Assembly (NCBI GenBank): GCA_000244995.1 | Contig: CM001438.1 | Coordinates: 62,001-126,000, forward strand | Length of the DNA stretch: 64,000 nt | Reading direction: 5' to 3' | Origin: Burkholderiales bacterium JOSHI_001 | GTDB lineage: Bacteria > Pseudomonadota > Gammaproteobacteria > Burkholderiales > Burkholderiaceae_C | Shown here: positions 35,844 to 45,346 of the stretch, piece by piece | Position numbering within the stretch: the first letter of the stretch is position 1 | Layout: each line of letters opens with the position of its first letter | Program-made: the position numbers and the translations under genes | The notes under the pieces: generated by a model | Database searches by the model: none | Told to the model about the DNA's origin: nothing | What the model saw: the letters and a program-made list of their open reading frames with translations, nothing else

Positions 35844-37085
35844 TCAGGTGCGTTCGGCGGCGTAGCGCCACAGCGCGTCGCGCAGCATCGGCTTGCTGGC
35901 GCTGATGCCAGGGTCCATCACGCGGCTGTCGCACAGGAAGTCGAGATTGAGTTCGGTGTATTCGTTCACCGCCTTGTTGGGCACCGGCAGCACGCGCACG
36001 CCCAGGGGCTTTTTCAGCCGCACGGCCAGGGTGGCGATGTCCAGCACCAGGCCGGTCAGGTCTTCGGCGAACATGGTGCCGGGCACCGGCACCATGTCGA
36101 TGCCGCAGCCGCACACGGTGGACAGCAGCGCCAGCTTCTCCAGGCTGAGCGAGCGCAGGTTGTTGGCGTCGGTCAGGCCGTTGTCTTCCAGCACCGAATA
36201 CATCACGCCGTTGAAACCCACGGTGCGCGCCCCGGCGCGCGCGGCGCCGGTCTTGATGGCCTCGGTCAGCACGCTGGTGATGAACACGCTGCCGTGCGCG
36301 CCCACCGGCGACGGGCCCAGCAGTTCCACCACCTTGGCCACCGAGGTTTCGCCATCGGGGAAGGGCGCCAGCGAGCCGTCCAGCCCGCGGTAGTCGAAGC
36401 CAGTGGCGGCGGCCAGTTCGCGGCCGAGGGTGTCGATACGGGCCATGTCGCGCGCGAAGGCGGCAATCAGCCGGTCCTGGAACTGCGACAGCGCCCAGCC
36501 TTCGCGCCGCGCCGCGCGCGCCAGCTCCAGCGCCACCGGCGTGGTTTCCATCGCGATGGAGAAGGCGAGTTGTTCGCCTTCGTGGCGTGAAAACGGAAAG
36601 AAGGGCAGGCCCGCCGGGCAGGCGGCCGACAGGCCGACGCGGAAGTTGTCAATGCCGTTGGCGCTGCGCCGCGACAGCTTCAGCACGAAGCGCGCGGCGG
36701 CTTCGGCGGCGTCCATGCCGATGGTGGTGGCATCGGCCACCATCAGGTTCAGGAACAGCGCCGGATCGCGCAGCACCAGGGCCTGGGCTTCTTCCAGCAG
36801 GGCAGCGCGCCCGCGCGGTTCGAACAGGTTCAGCGGCAGGCAGAACCAGCGCGCGCCGGCGGCTTCGGCCAGGGCATGGGTGCTGTCCACCACCGAGCGC
36901 AGCATGCCGGGTGAGGCCTCGGCGTCCAGCGTGGGCGGTGGCAGGGTCAGGCGCAGGGTGCGCGGCACCAGGCCGGCGGCGTCGGTCAGCGCCTGGGCCT
37001 GCTTGCGAAAGGCCGCCAGCCGCGTGGCCAGTTCGGCCGGCGCGGCGCTGAACACAGGCACGCCGATGGTGATGCTGCGGATCAT
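35844..37085 (-). CDS. DUF711 family protein
   Basis: The 413-residue protein matches DUF711/UPF0210, a family with a pyruvate-formate-lyase-like barrel but without the C-terminal glycyl radical loop. Typical blocks: 'IRSITIGVP', 'GIDNFRVGLSAACPAGLPFFPFSRHEG', 'FDYRGLDGSLAPFPD', 'TVGFNGVMYSVLEDNGLTDA' and 'TVCGCGIDMVPVPGTM'. The Cys-Gly-Cys pair is a candidate active site. No biochemical function is firmly known to me. The start overlaps the stop of the upstream nucleotidyltransferase by 4 bp, and it sits in the middle of the seven-gene cluster. Confidence 0.85.
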   Translation of the reverse strand: MIRSITIGVPVFSAAPAELATRLAAFRKQAQALTDAAGLVPRTLRLTLPPPTLDAEASPGMLRSVVDSTHALAEAAGARWFCLPLNLFEPRGRAALLEEAQALVLRDPALFLNLMVADATTIGMDAAEAAARFVLKLSRRSANGIDNFRVGLSAACPAGLPFFPFSRHEGEQLAFSIAMETTPVALELARAARREGWALSQFQDRLIAAFARDMARIDTLGRELAAATGFDYRGLDGSLAPFPDGETSVAKVVELLGPSPVGAHGSVFITSVLTEAIKTGAARAGARTVGFNGVMYSVLEDNGLTDANNLRSLSLEKLALLSTVCGCGIDMVPVPGTMFAEDLTGLVLDIATLAVRLKKPLGVRVLPVPNKAVNEYTELNLDFLCDSRVMDPGISASKPMLRDALWRYAAERT

Positions 37086-37765
37086 GCGGCGCGGCTTTCG
37101 TCGATCAGCTGCAGGTAGTCCGCCGGGGTGTTCACCTCGAAGAAGTTCTCGCCGCGCTGCAGCGCTTCAGCCTGCACCGGGGCGGCCTCGTCGGCGCAGG
37201 GCAGCAGCTGGCCGGCGAACAGGTTGGCGTGCTCCACGCAGCGGCGCTGCCAGGCGCGCAGCAGTGCCGGGCTGCTGATCTTGAACAGGCCGACGGACTC
37301 CGGGTGCGCCATGCTGCGCACCGGGCCCTGGTAGGTTTCGCGGATCTGGCCTTCGGCGTCGGTGACGCAGTGGATGGCCGACAGGGTGCGCTTCTCGCGC
37401 GGCGACACCAGGGCCAGGTCGGGCGCGGCCGTGTCCAGGCGTTCCACCAGCGTGCGGTCCAGGAAGATGTCGCCCGACACCACGTAGCAGGGCTCGTCGG
37501 TGCCCAGCTCGGCCAGGGCCAGACCCAGGCTGCCGGCGTTGTTGGTCAGCGCCCAGTCGGGGTTGTGCACGAAGTGCAGCTGCGGGAAGTGCTGCATGAT
37601 GTGGATGGCGCGAAAGCCCACCACCACGGTGATGCGCTTGCCGGCAAAGGCGTCCACCGCATGGGCCAGGATGCTGCGGCCGTCGCGCGGGTGGCGGATC
37701 AGCGCCTTGCTGACGCCGTCCAGTTGCAGGCTCTTGCCCGCCGCCAGGATGATGGCCCGGGTCAT
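37082..37765 (-). CDS. MobA-like NTP transferase (sugar or phospho-alcohol nucleotidyltransferase)
   Basis: The 227-residue protein starts at ATG 37765, overlapping the preceding ParB-like gene by 4 bp. The N-terminus 'RAIILAAGKSLQLDGVSKALI' is a nucleotidyltransferase loop, but the usual GxGxR is replaced by AGKSLQLDG. Lys20 takes the place of the conserved PK lysine. 'CYVVSGDIFLDRTLVERL' carries the expected Asp (SGD) for metal. The size fits single-domain cytidylyltransferases of the LicC / phospho-alcohol type, but base and substrate choice cannot be read. With the other nucleotidyltransferase of the cluster it suggests two activation steps. Confidence 0.75.
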   Translation of the reverse strand: MTRAIILAAGKSLQLDGVSKALIRHPRDGRSILAHAVDAFAGKRITVVVGFRAIHIMQHFPQLHFVHNPDWALTNNAGSLGLALAELGTDEPCYVVSGDIFLDRTLVERLDTAAPDLALVSPREKRTLSAIHCVTDAEGQIRETYQGPVRSMAHPESVGLFKISSPALLRAWQRRCVEHANLFAGQLLPCADEAAPVQAEALQRGENFFEVNTPADYLQLIDESRAA

Positions 37766-38157
37766 GCCTTCAGCTCCGCCAGGGGTACGGCGATCTCGGG
37801 CAGGCCGCCGTCGGGAAAGCGGTGCTTCACGGTCTTGTAGGGGTAGGGCTCGCCGGCCAGGGCGCGTTCTGTCACGCGCTTCCAGTCGAACTGGTGCTTT
37901 TCGGGGCGCAGGCTCCACACCTCGAGGGCGGCGTAGTCGTAGCGCACCGCCGGCACCCACTTCAGGCCCAGGCGCTTGGCGGTTTCCATGCGGTGCTGGC
38001 CGTCCAGCACCAGGTTGTGGTCGGCGTCCAGCGCCACCGGCTTGGTCCACACGCCTTCGGCCAGGATCTTGTCGGCCAGCCAGTCCACGCGCTTCTTGCT
38101 GAAGCCTTCGATGTGGCGCAGGCGGTCCACGGGCACGCGTTCGACATGGGCGTTCAT
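37762..38157 (-). CDS. ParB/SbnI-like (free serine kinase-like) domain protein
   Basis: The 131-residue protein is a single ParB-N-like domain with 'LVLDGQHRMETAKRLGLKWVPAVRYDY' (DGQHR at residues 52-56) and a tail 'GEPYPYKTVKHRFPDG'. That tail and the DG-x-HR motif are more like SbnI / SerK-type free serine kinases than plasmid ParB. Those kinases phosphorylate L-serine with ATP or ADP. The standard motif DGHHR is here DGQHR, so activity needs proof. There is no HTH domain and no parA neighbour, which argues against chromosome partitioning. It lies 9 bp after one nucleotidyltransferase gene and overlaps the next by 4 bp. Confidence 0.7.
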   Translation of the reverse strand: MNAHVERVPVDRLRHIEGFSKKRVDWLADKILAEGVWTKPVALDADHNLVLDGQHRMETAKRLGLKWVPAVRYDYAALEVWSLRPEKHQFDWKRVTERALAGEPYPYKTVKHRFPDGGLPEIAVPLAELKA

Positions 38158-38166
38158 GGCGGGTCC

Positions 38167-38964
38167 TCAGGCAGGGGTGGCGGCGCGGGCCAGGAAGGCC
38201 TGGCAGGCGGCGCGGAAGTCGTCGGGGGTGTTGAAGGTGGCGGCGAAGCCGGCCTCCAGCGCCAGCACCCGGGCGGGCAGCTGGGCGATGCCGTGTTTCC
38301 AGGGCATCAGGTAGTACTGGCGCAGGGTCTCGCGGAGGGCGGCGTCGCGCAGCGCGCGGTCGGCGGCCACCTCGTTCGGGCCCACCGCCAGCAGGCCCAG
38401 CATCTTGGGCCAGCCGTCACACGCGGGGTCGTGCACTGGGCGGTAGTCCACCACGTCGATGCGGCCTTCGGCGCCGGCATGCACCACGCCGCCGGTCAGG
38501 GCCGGGCCGTAGCGGCCGCGGCAGACCCAGAAGGAGTCGTCGCTGTGCGCCAGGGTGCCGAACAGCTGGTCCCAGGCCGCGTCGTCCAGCAGCAGGTCGG
38601 TTTCCACCACCAGGTGGCCGCGTTCGGGGTGCTGCAGGGCGGCCACGCCGGTGGCCACCGACGCGATGTTCACGTCTTCAGCCCAACGCGGGTTGTGCGC
38701 GCTGCGCACGCGCGCGCCATGGCGGATGGCCAGGTGGGTGTGCAGTTCCTCGGCCGCGAAGCCGGTGACGACCACGATCTCGCCCGCGGTGCGGGCCTTC
38801 ACCGCGTCGATCATCAGGTCGATGACCGTGGTGTCGCCCACCGGCAGCAGGGCCTTGGGGCAGTGCTCGGTGAGCGGGCGCATGCGTTGGCCGCTGCCGG
38901 CGGCCAGCAGCACCACGCCGCGCGGCACGGCGGCAGGCGCGGGGGGCGAAAGGCGGTGGGGCAT
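38167..38964 (-). CDS. Nucleotidyltransferase family protein (LicC/GlmU-N-like)
   Basis: The ATG at 38964 gives 265 residues. The complete signature 'AAGSGQRMRPLTEHCPKALLPVG' (residues 21-43) is present, as are 'VVTGFAAEELHTHL' and a metal-binding 'VVETDLLLDD'. The protein length suits phosphocholine or sugar-1-phosphate nucleotidyltransferases. It is the first gene of a seven-gene minus-strand unit that runs to 33724. About 240 bp separates it from the divergent MBL hydrolase gene, so the cluster promoter is likely at about 38970-39190, but I see no convincing element. Confidence 0.82.
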   Translation of the reverse strand: MPHRLSPPAPAAVPRGVVLLAAGSGQRMRPLTEHCPKALLPVGDTTVIDLMIDAVKARTAGEIVVVTGFAAEELHTHLAIRHGARVRSAHNPRWAEDVNIASVATGVAALQHPERGHLVVETDLLLDDAAWDQLFGTLAHSDDSFWVCRGRYGPALTGGVVHAGAEGRIDVVDYRPVHDPACDGWPKMLGLLAVGPNEVAADRALRDAALRETLRQYYLMPWKHGIAQLPARVLALEAGFAATFNTPDDFRAACQAFLARAATPA

Positions 38965-39200
38965 GGGCGGTCCTGGCGGCGGCGGCCGATGGGCCGCACA
39001 AGGGGGTTTCGCGGTCAGTGTAGGAACGCACACCCGGCGGGAATGCCGCGAAAAGGCCGGCCATTGCCGGCCATCCCTGGCCCATCGGGCGGCGGCCGGC
39101 AGCCTGCGGCGCGGGGACATTCCGCGCCTGGCCCGGCATGCGGCGGCGGCTTCGCCTATGCTGCGGCCCCATCGCCAAACCCGATCCCTGAAAGGTCCCC

Positions 39201-40157
39201 ATGCGCCTTCAAGCCTTGCGCCGTCCCTTGGCCCTTGCCGCTCTCTGTCTGGCCGCCGCAGCGGCCCAGGCCGCTGCACCTCAGGTCAAGGGTCAGGCGC
39301 CTGGTTGGTACCGCATGCCGCTGGGCGATTTCGAGGTCACCGCGCTGAACGACGGCACCGTGGGCCTGCCGGTGGACAAGCTGCTGACCAACACCCGGCC
39401 CGGCCAGGTGCAGCGCGCGCTGATGAAGGCCTACCTGGGCATTCCGCTGGAAACCTCGGTGAACGGCTACCTCGTCAACACCGGGTCCAAGCTGGTGCTG
39501 GTGGACACCGGCGCGGCCGGGCTGTTCGGCCCCACCCTGGGCAACCTGGTGGCGAACCTGAAGGCCAGCGGCTACCAGCCCGAGCAGGTGGACGAGGTCT
39601 ACATCACCCACATGCACCCCGACCACGTGGGCGGCCTGATGGCCGGCACCCAGGCGGCCTTCCCGAACGCGGTGGTGCGCGCGCACCAGAAGGAAGGTGA
39701 CTTCTGGCTGAGCCCGCAAACCCTGGCCCAGGCCCCCGAGGCCGACAAGGGCTTCGTGCAGGGCGCCCAGGCGTCGATGAAGGCCTATGTGGACGGCGGC
39801 AGGTACAAGCCCTTTGACGGGCAGACCGAACTCATCCCTGGCGTCACCGCGGTACCGGCCATCGGCCACACCCCGGGCCACAGCATCTACGTGGTGGAAA
39901 GCAAGGGCCAGAAGCTGGTGCTGTGGGGCGACCTGATGCATGTGGCCGCGGTGCAGTTCGCCGACCCGTCGGTGACGATCAAGTTCGATGCCGACAGCAA
40001 GGCCGCCGCGCCCCAGCGCAAGAAGGCCTATGCCGACGCGGCGAAGAAGGGCTACTACGTGGGCGTGGCCCATGTGGCCTTCCCCGGCATCGGCCGCCTG
40101 CGCGCCGACGGCAAGGGCTACACCTGGGTGCCGGCGAACTACTCGGGCAACAAGTAG
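39201..40157 (+). CDS. Secreted MBL-fold metallo-hydrolase
   Basis: The 318-residue product has a signal peptide (LALAALCLAAAAAQAA) and a metallo-beta-lactamase fold: the zinc motif 'THMHPDHVGG' at about residues 135-144 (HxHxDH), 'AIGHTPGHSIY', and Asp in 'LVLWGDLMH'. A His in 'YYVGVAHVAFPGIG' completes the set. Periplasmic members of this subgroup are often quorum-quenching-like or of unknown substrate; no lactonase assignment is possible. It is convergent with recG (9 bp). Confidence 0.9.
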   Translation: MRLQALRRPLALAALCLAAAAAQAAAPQVKGQAPGWYRMPLGDFEVTALNDGTVGLPVDKLLTNTRPGQVQRALMKAYLGIPLETSVNGYLVNTGSKLVLVDTGAAGLFGPTLGNLVANLKASGYQPEQVDEVYITHMHPDHVGGLMAGTQAAFPNAVVRAHQKEGDFWLSPQTLAQAPEADKGFVQGAQASMKAYVDGGRYKPFDGQTELIPGVTAVPAIGHTPGHSIYVVESKGQKLVLWGDLMHVAAVQFADPSVTIKFDADSKAAAPQRKKAYADAAKKGYYVGVAHVAFPGIGRLRADGKGYTWVPANYSGNK

Positions 40158-40166
40158 GGCGCTGTT

Positions 40167-42248
40167 TCAGGCCTTCAGGAACTCCGCCTTCGCGCCCAGC
40201 CAGCGGTCCACATGGGCGCGGGCCGCGGCGGGGTGGCGGTCCAGCAGCGCGGGCGCGGCCTGGCGGGCCTGCATCAGCAGCGGCGCGTCTTCGGCCAGGT
40301 CCGCAAAGCGCAGCAGCGCGTCGCCGCTTTGCCGTGCGCCCATGAACTCACCCGGGCCGCGAATTTCCAGGTCGCGCCGTGCAATCTCGAAGCCATCGTG
40401 GGTTTGCGCCATGGCGCGCAGCCGGTCCTTGGCGGTGGGCGACAGCGGCCCGCTGTACAGCAGCACGCACACACTGGCCGCCGCGCCGCGGCCCACGCGG
40501 CCGCGCAGCTGGTGCAACTGCGCCAGGCCGAAGCGTTCGGCGTGCTCGATCACCATCAGGCTGGCATTGGGCACGTCCACGCCCACCTCGATCACCGTGG
40601 TGGCCACCAGCAGCCCCATCTGGCCTTGGGTGAACTGCGCCATCACGGCGGCCTTCTCGGCCGAGGGCAAACGCCCGTGCAACAGGCCGACCGTGTGGCC
40701 GGTCAGGGTCTGGCTCAGCGTGGCGTGGGTTTCGGTGGCGGCCTGCAGGTCCAGCTCGTCGCTTTCATCGATCAAGGGGCACACCCAGTACACCTGCCGG
40801 CCCTGGGCCAGCTCGTCGCGGATGCGGGCGATGACCTCGTCGCGGCGGTTGTCGGCGAACACCTTGGTCAGCACCGGCGTGCGCCCGGGCGGCAGCTCGT
40901 CGATGGTGCTGACGTCCAGGTCCGCGAAGTAGGTCATCGCCAGGGTGCGCGGGATGGGCGTGGCGCTCATCATCAGCAGATGCGGCTCCAGCCGCTGTGA
41001 CGCCAGTTTCCTGCGCAATTCCAGCCGCTGTGCCACGCCGAAGCGGTGCTGCTCGTCGATGATGGCCAGGCCCAGCTTCGCGAAGTGCACGTCGCCCTGG
41101 ATCACCGCGTGCGTGCCCACCACCAGGGCGGCCTGGCCGCTGGCCACGCGTTCCACCATCCGGGTGCGGGCCTTGCCCTTGCGGCTGCCGGTGAGCCAGG
41201 CCACGTCGATGCCCAGCGGCGCCAGCCACTGCACCAGCTTGCGGAAATGCTGCTCGGCCAGTATTTCCGTGGGCGCCATCAGCGCGCACTGCCAGCCGCT
41301 GTCCATGGCCAGCGCGGCGGCGAGTGCGGCCACCACGGTCTTGCCGGAGCCCACATCGCCCTGCAGCAGCCGGTGCATGGGTTGTCGCCGGCCCAGGTCG
41401 GCGGCAATTTCTTCGCACACGCGCTGCTGCGCACCGGTCAGGGTGAAGGGCAGCGCGGCCAGCAGCTTTTCATGCAGGCCGCTGCGCTGCGCCGCCAGCG
41501 GCGGGGCCTGCAGCAGCGCACGTTCGCGTTGCGCCGCCAGTTGCGACAGTTGCTGCGCCAGCAGCTCTTCAAATTTCAGCCGCTGCCAGGCCGGGTGGCT
41601 GTGGTCTTCCAGCGCGGGCAGCGGCAGCTCGGGCGGCGGCTGGTGCAACAGGTTCAGCGCCGCGCGCAGCGTCGGCAGGGCGTGGGGCACCACCCCGGGG
41701 GGCAGCACCTCGTCCAGCGGCGCCCGGCGCAGCGCCGACGCGATCGCCTTGCGCAGGTAGGCCTGGGGCAGTGCTGCGCTGGCCGGGTACACGGGGGTCA
41801 GGCGCTCGGCCAGCGGGCTGTCGGCGGGCTTGAAGGTCGGGTGCACCATCTCGCGGCCCAGGAAGCCGCCGCGCAGTTCACCGCGCACCCGCAGCCGCGT
41901 GCCCGGCGCCAGCGCCTTCTGGTGCGAGGGGTAGAAATGGATGAAGCGCAGCACCAGCTCGTCGCCCGCAGCGTCTTCCAGGTGGGCCACGAACTGCCGG
42001 CGCGGGCGCACTTGCACTTCAGCGCGGCGCACCGTGCCTTCCACCTGCACGGTGTCGCCCTCCAGGGCCTGGCGCAGCGGGGTGATGGCGGTTTCGTCCT
42101 CGTAGCGCAGCGGCAGGTGCAGCGCCAGGTCGATGTCACGCAACAGCCCCAGCCGCTCCATCGCGCGCTGCGGGGCGGATTTTTCGGGCCGGGGCGGGGG
42201 CTGGGCGTCGGGCTCGGCGCCGGTCTTCGCGGGGGAGGGGCCGGGCAT
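40167..42248 (-). CDS. recG: ATP-dependent DNA helicase RecG
   Basis: ATG at 42248 is preferred; a TTG six codons upstream has no better support. The 693-residue protein reverses stalled replication forks and processes branched DNA. It has an N-terminal wedge (OB-fold) region ('[22 protein letters not shown]'), then superfamily 2 motifs: Walker A '[14 protein letters not shown]', '[13 protein letters not shown]', DEQH in '[11 protein letters not shown]', '[13 protein letters not shown]', and motifs V/VI '[16 protein letters not shown]' and '[12 protein letters not shown]'. It is divergent from queA by about 55 bp. Confidence 0.97.
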   Translation of the reverse strand: MPGPSPAKTGAEPDAQPPPRPEKSAPQRAMERLGLLRDIDLALHLPLRYEDETAITPLRQALEGDTVQVEGTVRRAEVQVRPRRQFVAHLEDAAGDELVLRFIHFYPSHQKALAPGTRLRVRGELRGGFLGREMVHPTFKPADSPLAERLTPVYPASAALPQAYLRKAIASALRRAPLDEVLPPGVVPHALPTLRAALNLLHQPPPELPLPALEDHSHPAWQRLKFEELLAQQLSQLAAQRERALLQAPPLAAQRSGLHEKLLAALPFTLTGAQQRVCEEIAADLGRRQPMHRLLQGDVGSGKTVVAALAAALAMDSGWQCALMAPTEILAEQHFRKLVQWLAPLGIDVAWLTGSRKGKARTRMVERVASGQAALVVGTHAVIQGDVHFAKLGLAIIDEQHRFGVAQRLELRRKLASQRLEPHLLMMSATPIPRTLAMTYFADLDVSTIDELPPGRTPVLTKVFADNRRDEVIARIRDELAQGRQVYWVCPLIDESDELDLQAATETHATLSQTLTGHTVGLLHGRLPSAEKAAVMAQFTQGQMGLLVATTVIEVGVDVPNASLMVIEHAERFGLAQLHQLRGRVGRGAAASVCVLLYSGPLSPTAKDRLRAMAQTHDGFEIARRDLEIRGPGEFMGARQSGDALLRFADLAEDAPLLMQARQAAPALLDRHPAAARAHVDRWLGAKAEFLKA

Positions 42249-42302
42249 GGAACAATTCTGGCCCAAGCACGATCATCTTCAGGCCGGTACAGCCTGCATG
42301 CC

Positions 42303-43340
42303 ATGACCCGAACCTACACCCTGTCGGACTTCGATTTCGAACTGCCCCCGGAACTGGTCGCCCAGGCCCCGGCGGCTGAACGCAGCGCCTCGCGCCTGCT
42401 GGACGGCCGCGGCAGCCTGCCGGGGGACCGCGTGTTCCGCGACCTGCCCGCGCTGCTGGCCCCGGGCGACCTGCTGGTGTTCAATGACACCCGCGTCATC
42501 AAGGCCCGTCTGTTCGGCGAAAAGCCCACCGGCGGCGTGGTGGAAGCGCTGGTGGAACGCGTGCTGCCCGAGCACCAGGTGCTGGCCCAGCTGCGCGCCA
42601 GCAAGAGCCCCAAGCCCGGCGGCACGCTGCGCTTTGCCAATGCCTTCGACGCCGACGTGCTGGGCCGCGAAGGCGTGGATGGTTCGCTGTTCCGGCTGCG
42701 CTTCCCGTCCGACCCGCTGGCCCTGCTGGACGCCCACGGCCACGTGCCGCTGCCGCCCTACATCACCCACGCCGACACCCCGGTGGACGCGCAGCGCTAC
42801 CAGACCGTGTTCGCCGCCAAGCCCGGCGCGGTGGCCGCGCCCACCGCGTCGCTGCACTTTGACGACGCCGTGCTGGCCGCGCTGGCCGCCCGCGGCGTGC
42901 TCAACACGCGGGTCACCCTGCACGTGGGCGCCGGCACCTTCCAGCCGGTGCGGGTGGAAAACCTGGCCGAACACCGCATGCACAGCGAATACTTCGAGGT
43001 CAATGCCGAGGCGGTGGCGGCCATCGCAGCGGCGCGCGCCCGGGGTGGCCGGGTGGTGGCCGCCGGCACCACGGCGCTGCGGGCGCTGGAATCGGCCGCG
43101 CGCGGCGGCACCCTGCAGCCCCAGACCGGCGAGACCGACCTGTTCATCACGCCCGGCTACCGCTTCCAGGCGGTGGACCGCCTGGTCACCAACTTCCACC
43201 TGCCGCGCAGCACCCTGCTGATGCTGGTGTCGGCCTTCGCCGGCCACGCGCATGTGAAGGCGCTGTACCACCACGCCATCGAGGCGCGCTACCGCTTCTT
43301 CAGCTACGGCGACGCCATGCTGCTGGACCGCGCGCGGTGA
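42303..43340 (+). CDS. queA: S-adenosylmethionine:tRNA ribosyltransferase-isomerase
   Basis: The enzyme transfers the ribosyl part of SAM to preQ1 in tRNA, giving epoxyqueuosine. ATG at 42303 gives 345 residues. Family motifs: '[15 protein letters not shown]', '[17 protein letters not shown]', 'PPYI', '[21 protein letters not shown]', '[10 protein letters not shown]', '[10 protein letters not shown]' and '[16 protein letters not shown]'. The tgt gene for the preceding base-exchange step lies 9 kb away and not in the same operon, which is unusual but not rare. The stop overlaps the histidine kinase start (GTGA). Confidence 0.97.
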   Translation: MTRTYTLSDFDFELPPELVAQAPAAERSASRLLDGRGSLPGDRVFRDLPALLAPGDLLVFNDTRVIKARLFGEKPTGGVVEALVERVLPEHQVLAQLRASKSPKPGGTLRFANAFDADVLGREGVDGSLFRLRFPSDPLALLDAHGHVPLPPYITHADTPVDAQRYQTVFAAKPGAVAAPTASLHFDDAVLAALAARGVLNTRVTLHVGAGTFQPVRVENLAEHRMHSEYFEVNAEAVAAIAAARARGGRVVAAGTTALRALESAARGGTLQPQTGETDLFITPGYRFQAVDRLVTNFHLPRSTLLMLVSAFAGHAHVKALYHHAIEARYRFFSYGDAMLLDRAR

Positions 43341-45337
43341 CCGGCGCGGTGCCGGCCCGGCCCGCGCTGCGGCGCGCGCTGCTGCCGTTGGTGTGCCTGC
43401 TGGTGGTGGGGCTAGCGGTGTGGTGGGCGCAGCGCCTGACCCACGATGCCGCGCACTGGCCCGGGTTGGCGCTCGTCCAGGCGCAGGCCCTGGCGCTGCC
43501 GCGGGGCCACGCCCTGCCTGAGCAGCCACCGGCCGCGGACGACCCGCGCTGGGCGCCCGTCAGCCTGCCCGACAACTGGAAGCAGACCCGCCCCGACGGC
43601 GCGGCGGCCGTGTGGTACCGCATCGCCCTGCAGCCGCAGGGCCTGGCGTCCCCGGCGGTCTTGATCCCCCGCCTGGCCACCCAGGGCCAGGTGTTCCTGA
43701 ACGGCACCCGGCTGTGGGACGGCCGCGGCACCCGGCCCGACCTCACCCGCACCTGGAACGAGCCGCTGCTGCTGCTGCTGCCGGCCGCGCTGCTGCACGA
43801 GCAGGGCAATGAACTGCAGGTGCAGGTGGCCGGCCCGCCGCGCTACCGCGCCGGGCTGTCCCAGGTGCAACTGGGCAGCTGGGCTGAGCTGCAACCGGCG
43901 GCGCGCTTGCGCACGCGCTGGCAGCACGACGGCGCGCTGGTCTCGGCCGCGCTGTCCACCCTGGCCGGGCTGCTGACGCTGCTGGCCTGGGCCCGCAGCC
44001 GGGCCAGCCGGGGCAACCGGCCGCTGCTGTTCTTTGCCGGCGCCACGCTGTTCTGGGGCCTGCGCAACAGCAACCTGTTCCTGGACGAGTTGCCCATCGC
44101 CATCGACACCTGGGGCGCCCTGGTGCACCTGGGCCACACCGGCTTCAACACCCTGTTCGGCCTGTTCGTCTTGCGCTTCACGCGCCAGCACTGGCCGCGT
44201 TTCGAGCTGCTGCTGTGGCTGTACGGGGCGGCCAATGTGCTGCTGCTGGGCGCGGGGATGATCGTCAGCGTGGAGCAGGCGCTGCGCTTCACCGCCTTGC
44301 CCGCGGTGGCCCTGCATGTGCTGTTGCTGGCCCTGCTGCTGCGCCACGGCTGGCGCGAGGCCACGCTGGAGGCGGCGTTGATCGCCGCCACCGCACTCAC
44401 CTTCTTCGTGCTGTCGCTGCGCGACACCGCGCTGCTGGCCAACCAGCTGCCTTACGAGGCCTATTACCTGTCGCACTACACCGGGCTGCTGATGCTGGTG
44501 GCCATGACCTGGGGCCTGGTCAGCCGCCTGGGGCTGGCGCTGCAGCAGTCCACCGAGCTGGCCGCCACGCTGGAAAAGCGCGTGGACGAACGCACCCGCC
44601 AGTTGCAGGAGGCCAACGAAGCCAAGAGCCGCTTCCTGGCCGCTGCCAGCCACGACCTGCGCCAGCCGGTGGTGACCCTGGGCCTGGTGTCCGGCCTGTT
44701 GCGTGACAGCCTGCAGCCCGGCCCGACGGCCACTGCTGTGCCGCCCGACCCGGCGGCCCCCGGCGCCCTGCGCCTGGCCGGCCAGTTGCACGACGCGGCC
44801 GTGTCGCTGGACCGCTTGGTGCATGGGCTGCTGGACGTGTCGCGGCTGGACCTGGGCGCGGCGGTGCTGCGCCAGCCCGTGGCGCTGGACGCGCTGTTCC
44901 AGGTGGAGCTGGGCCTGGAAGGCGAGGCCGCGCGGGCCCGGGGCATCGGGCTGCGCGTTCACCCTGGCGCGCCGGTGGTGCACAGCGACCCGGTGCTGCT
45001 GGCGCAGATCCTGCGCAACCTGGTCAGCAATGCGCTGCGCGCCACGGTGCGCGGTGGCGTGCTGCTGGCGGCGCGCCGGCGTGCCGACGGCAGCGTGTGG
45101 CTGCAGGTGTGGGACAGCGGGCGCGGCATCGCGCCGGAAGAACAGCAGCGCATCTTTGAAGAGTTCGTGCGCCTGGGGCCGGACGCGCAGGGGCCCGGGC
45201 TGGGCCTGGGGCTGGGGCTGGCCATCGTGCGCCGTGCCGCTGCCGCCCTGGGCGCCAGCCTGCAGCTGACATCGGTGCCCGGGCGGGGCAGCCGCTTCAC
45301 GCTGGTCATCCCGCCGCCGGGCCGCGCCGGCGGCTGA
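43337..45337 (+). CDS. Hybrid-free sensor histidine kinase with 7TM-type sensor region
   Basis: GTG at 43337 overlaps queA by 4 bp. The 666-residue protein has an N-terminal membrane span, an extracytoplasmic beta-rich domain (about residues 45-185), then seven hydrophobic helices (about 195-395), the layout of 7TMR-DISM kinases. A coiled coil (about 405-430) leads to the H-box '[17 protein letters not shown]' with His439, and the ATPase domain has '[11 protein letters not shown]', '[20 protein letters not shown]' and '[15 protein letters not shown]'. The family often senses sugars or envelope state. The LuxR-type regulator gene ends 9 bp away on the opposite strand and is the probable partner. 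Confidence 0.93.
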   Translation: MTGAVPARPALRRALLPLVCLLVVGLAVWWAQRLTHDAAHWPGLALVQAQALALPRGHALPEQPPAADDPRWAPVSLPDNWKQTRPDGAAAVWYRIALQPQGLASPAVLIPRLATQGQVFLNGTRLWDGRGTRPDLTRTWNEPLLLLLPAALLHEQGNELQVQVAGPPRYRAGLSQVQLGSWAELQPAARLRTRWQHDGALVSAALSTLAGLLTLLAWARSRASRGNRPLLFFAGATLFWGLRNSNLFLDELPIAIDTWGALVHLGHTGFNTLFGLFVLRFTRQHWPRFELLLWLYGAANVLLLGAGMIVSVEQALRFTALPAVALHVLLLALLLRHGWREATLEAALIAATALTFFVLSLRDTALLANQLPYEAYYLSHYTGLLMLVAMTWGLVSRLGLALQQSTELAATLEKRVDERTRQLQEANEAKSRFLAAASHDLRQPVVTLGLVSGLLRDSLQPGPTATAVPPDPAAPGALRLAGQLHDAAVSLDRLVHGLLDVSRLDLGAAVLRQPVALDALFQVELGLEGEAARARGIGLRVHPGAPVVHSDPVLLAQILRNLVSNALRATVRGGVLLAARRRADGSVWLQVWDSGRGIAPEEQQRIFEEFVRLGPDAQGPGLGLGLGLAIVRRAAAALGASLQLTSVPGRGSRFTLVIPPPGRAGG

Positions 45338-45346
45338 GCGCGGCTT

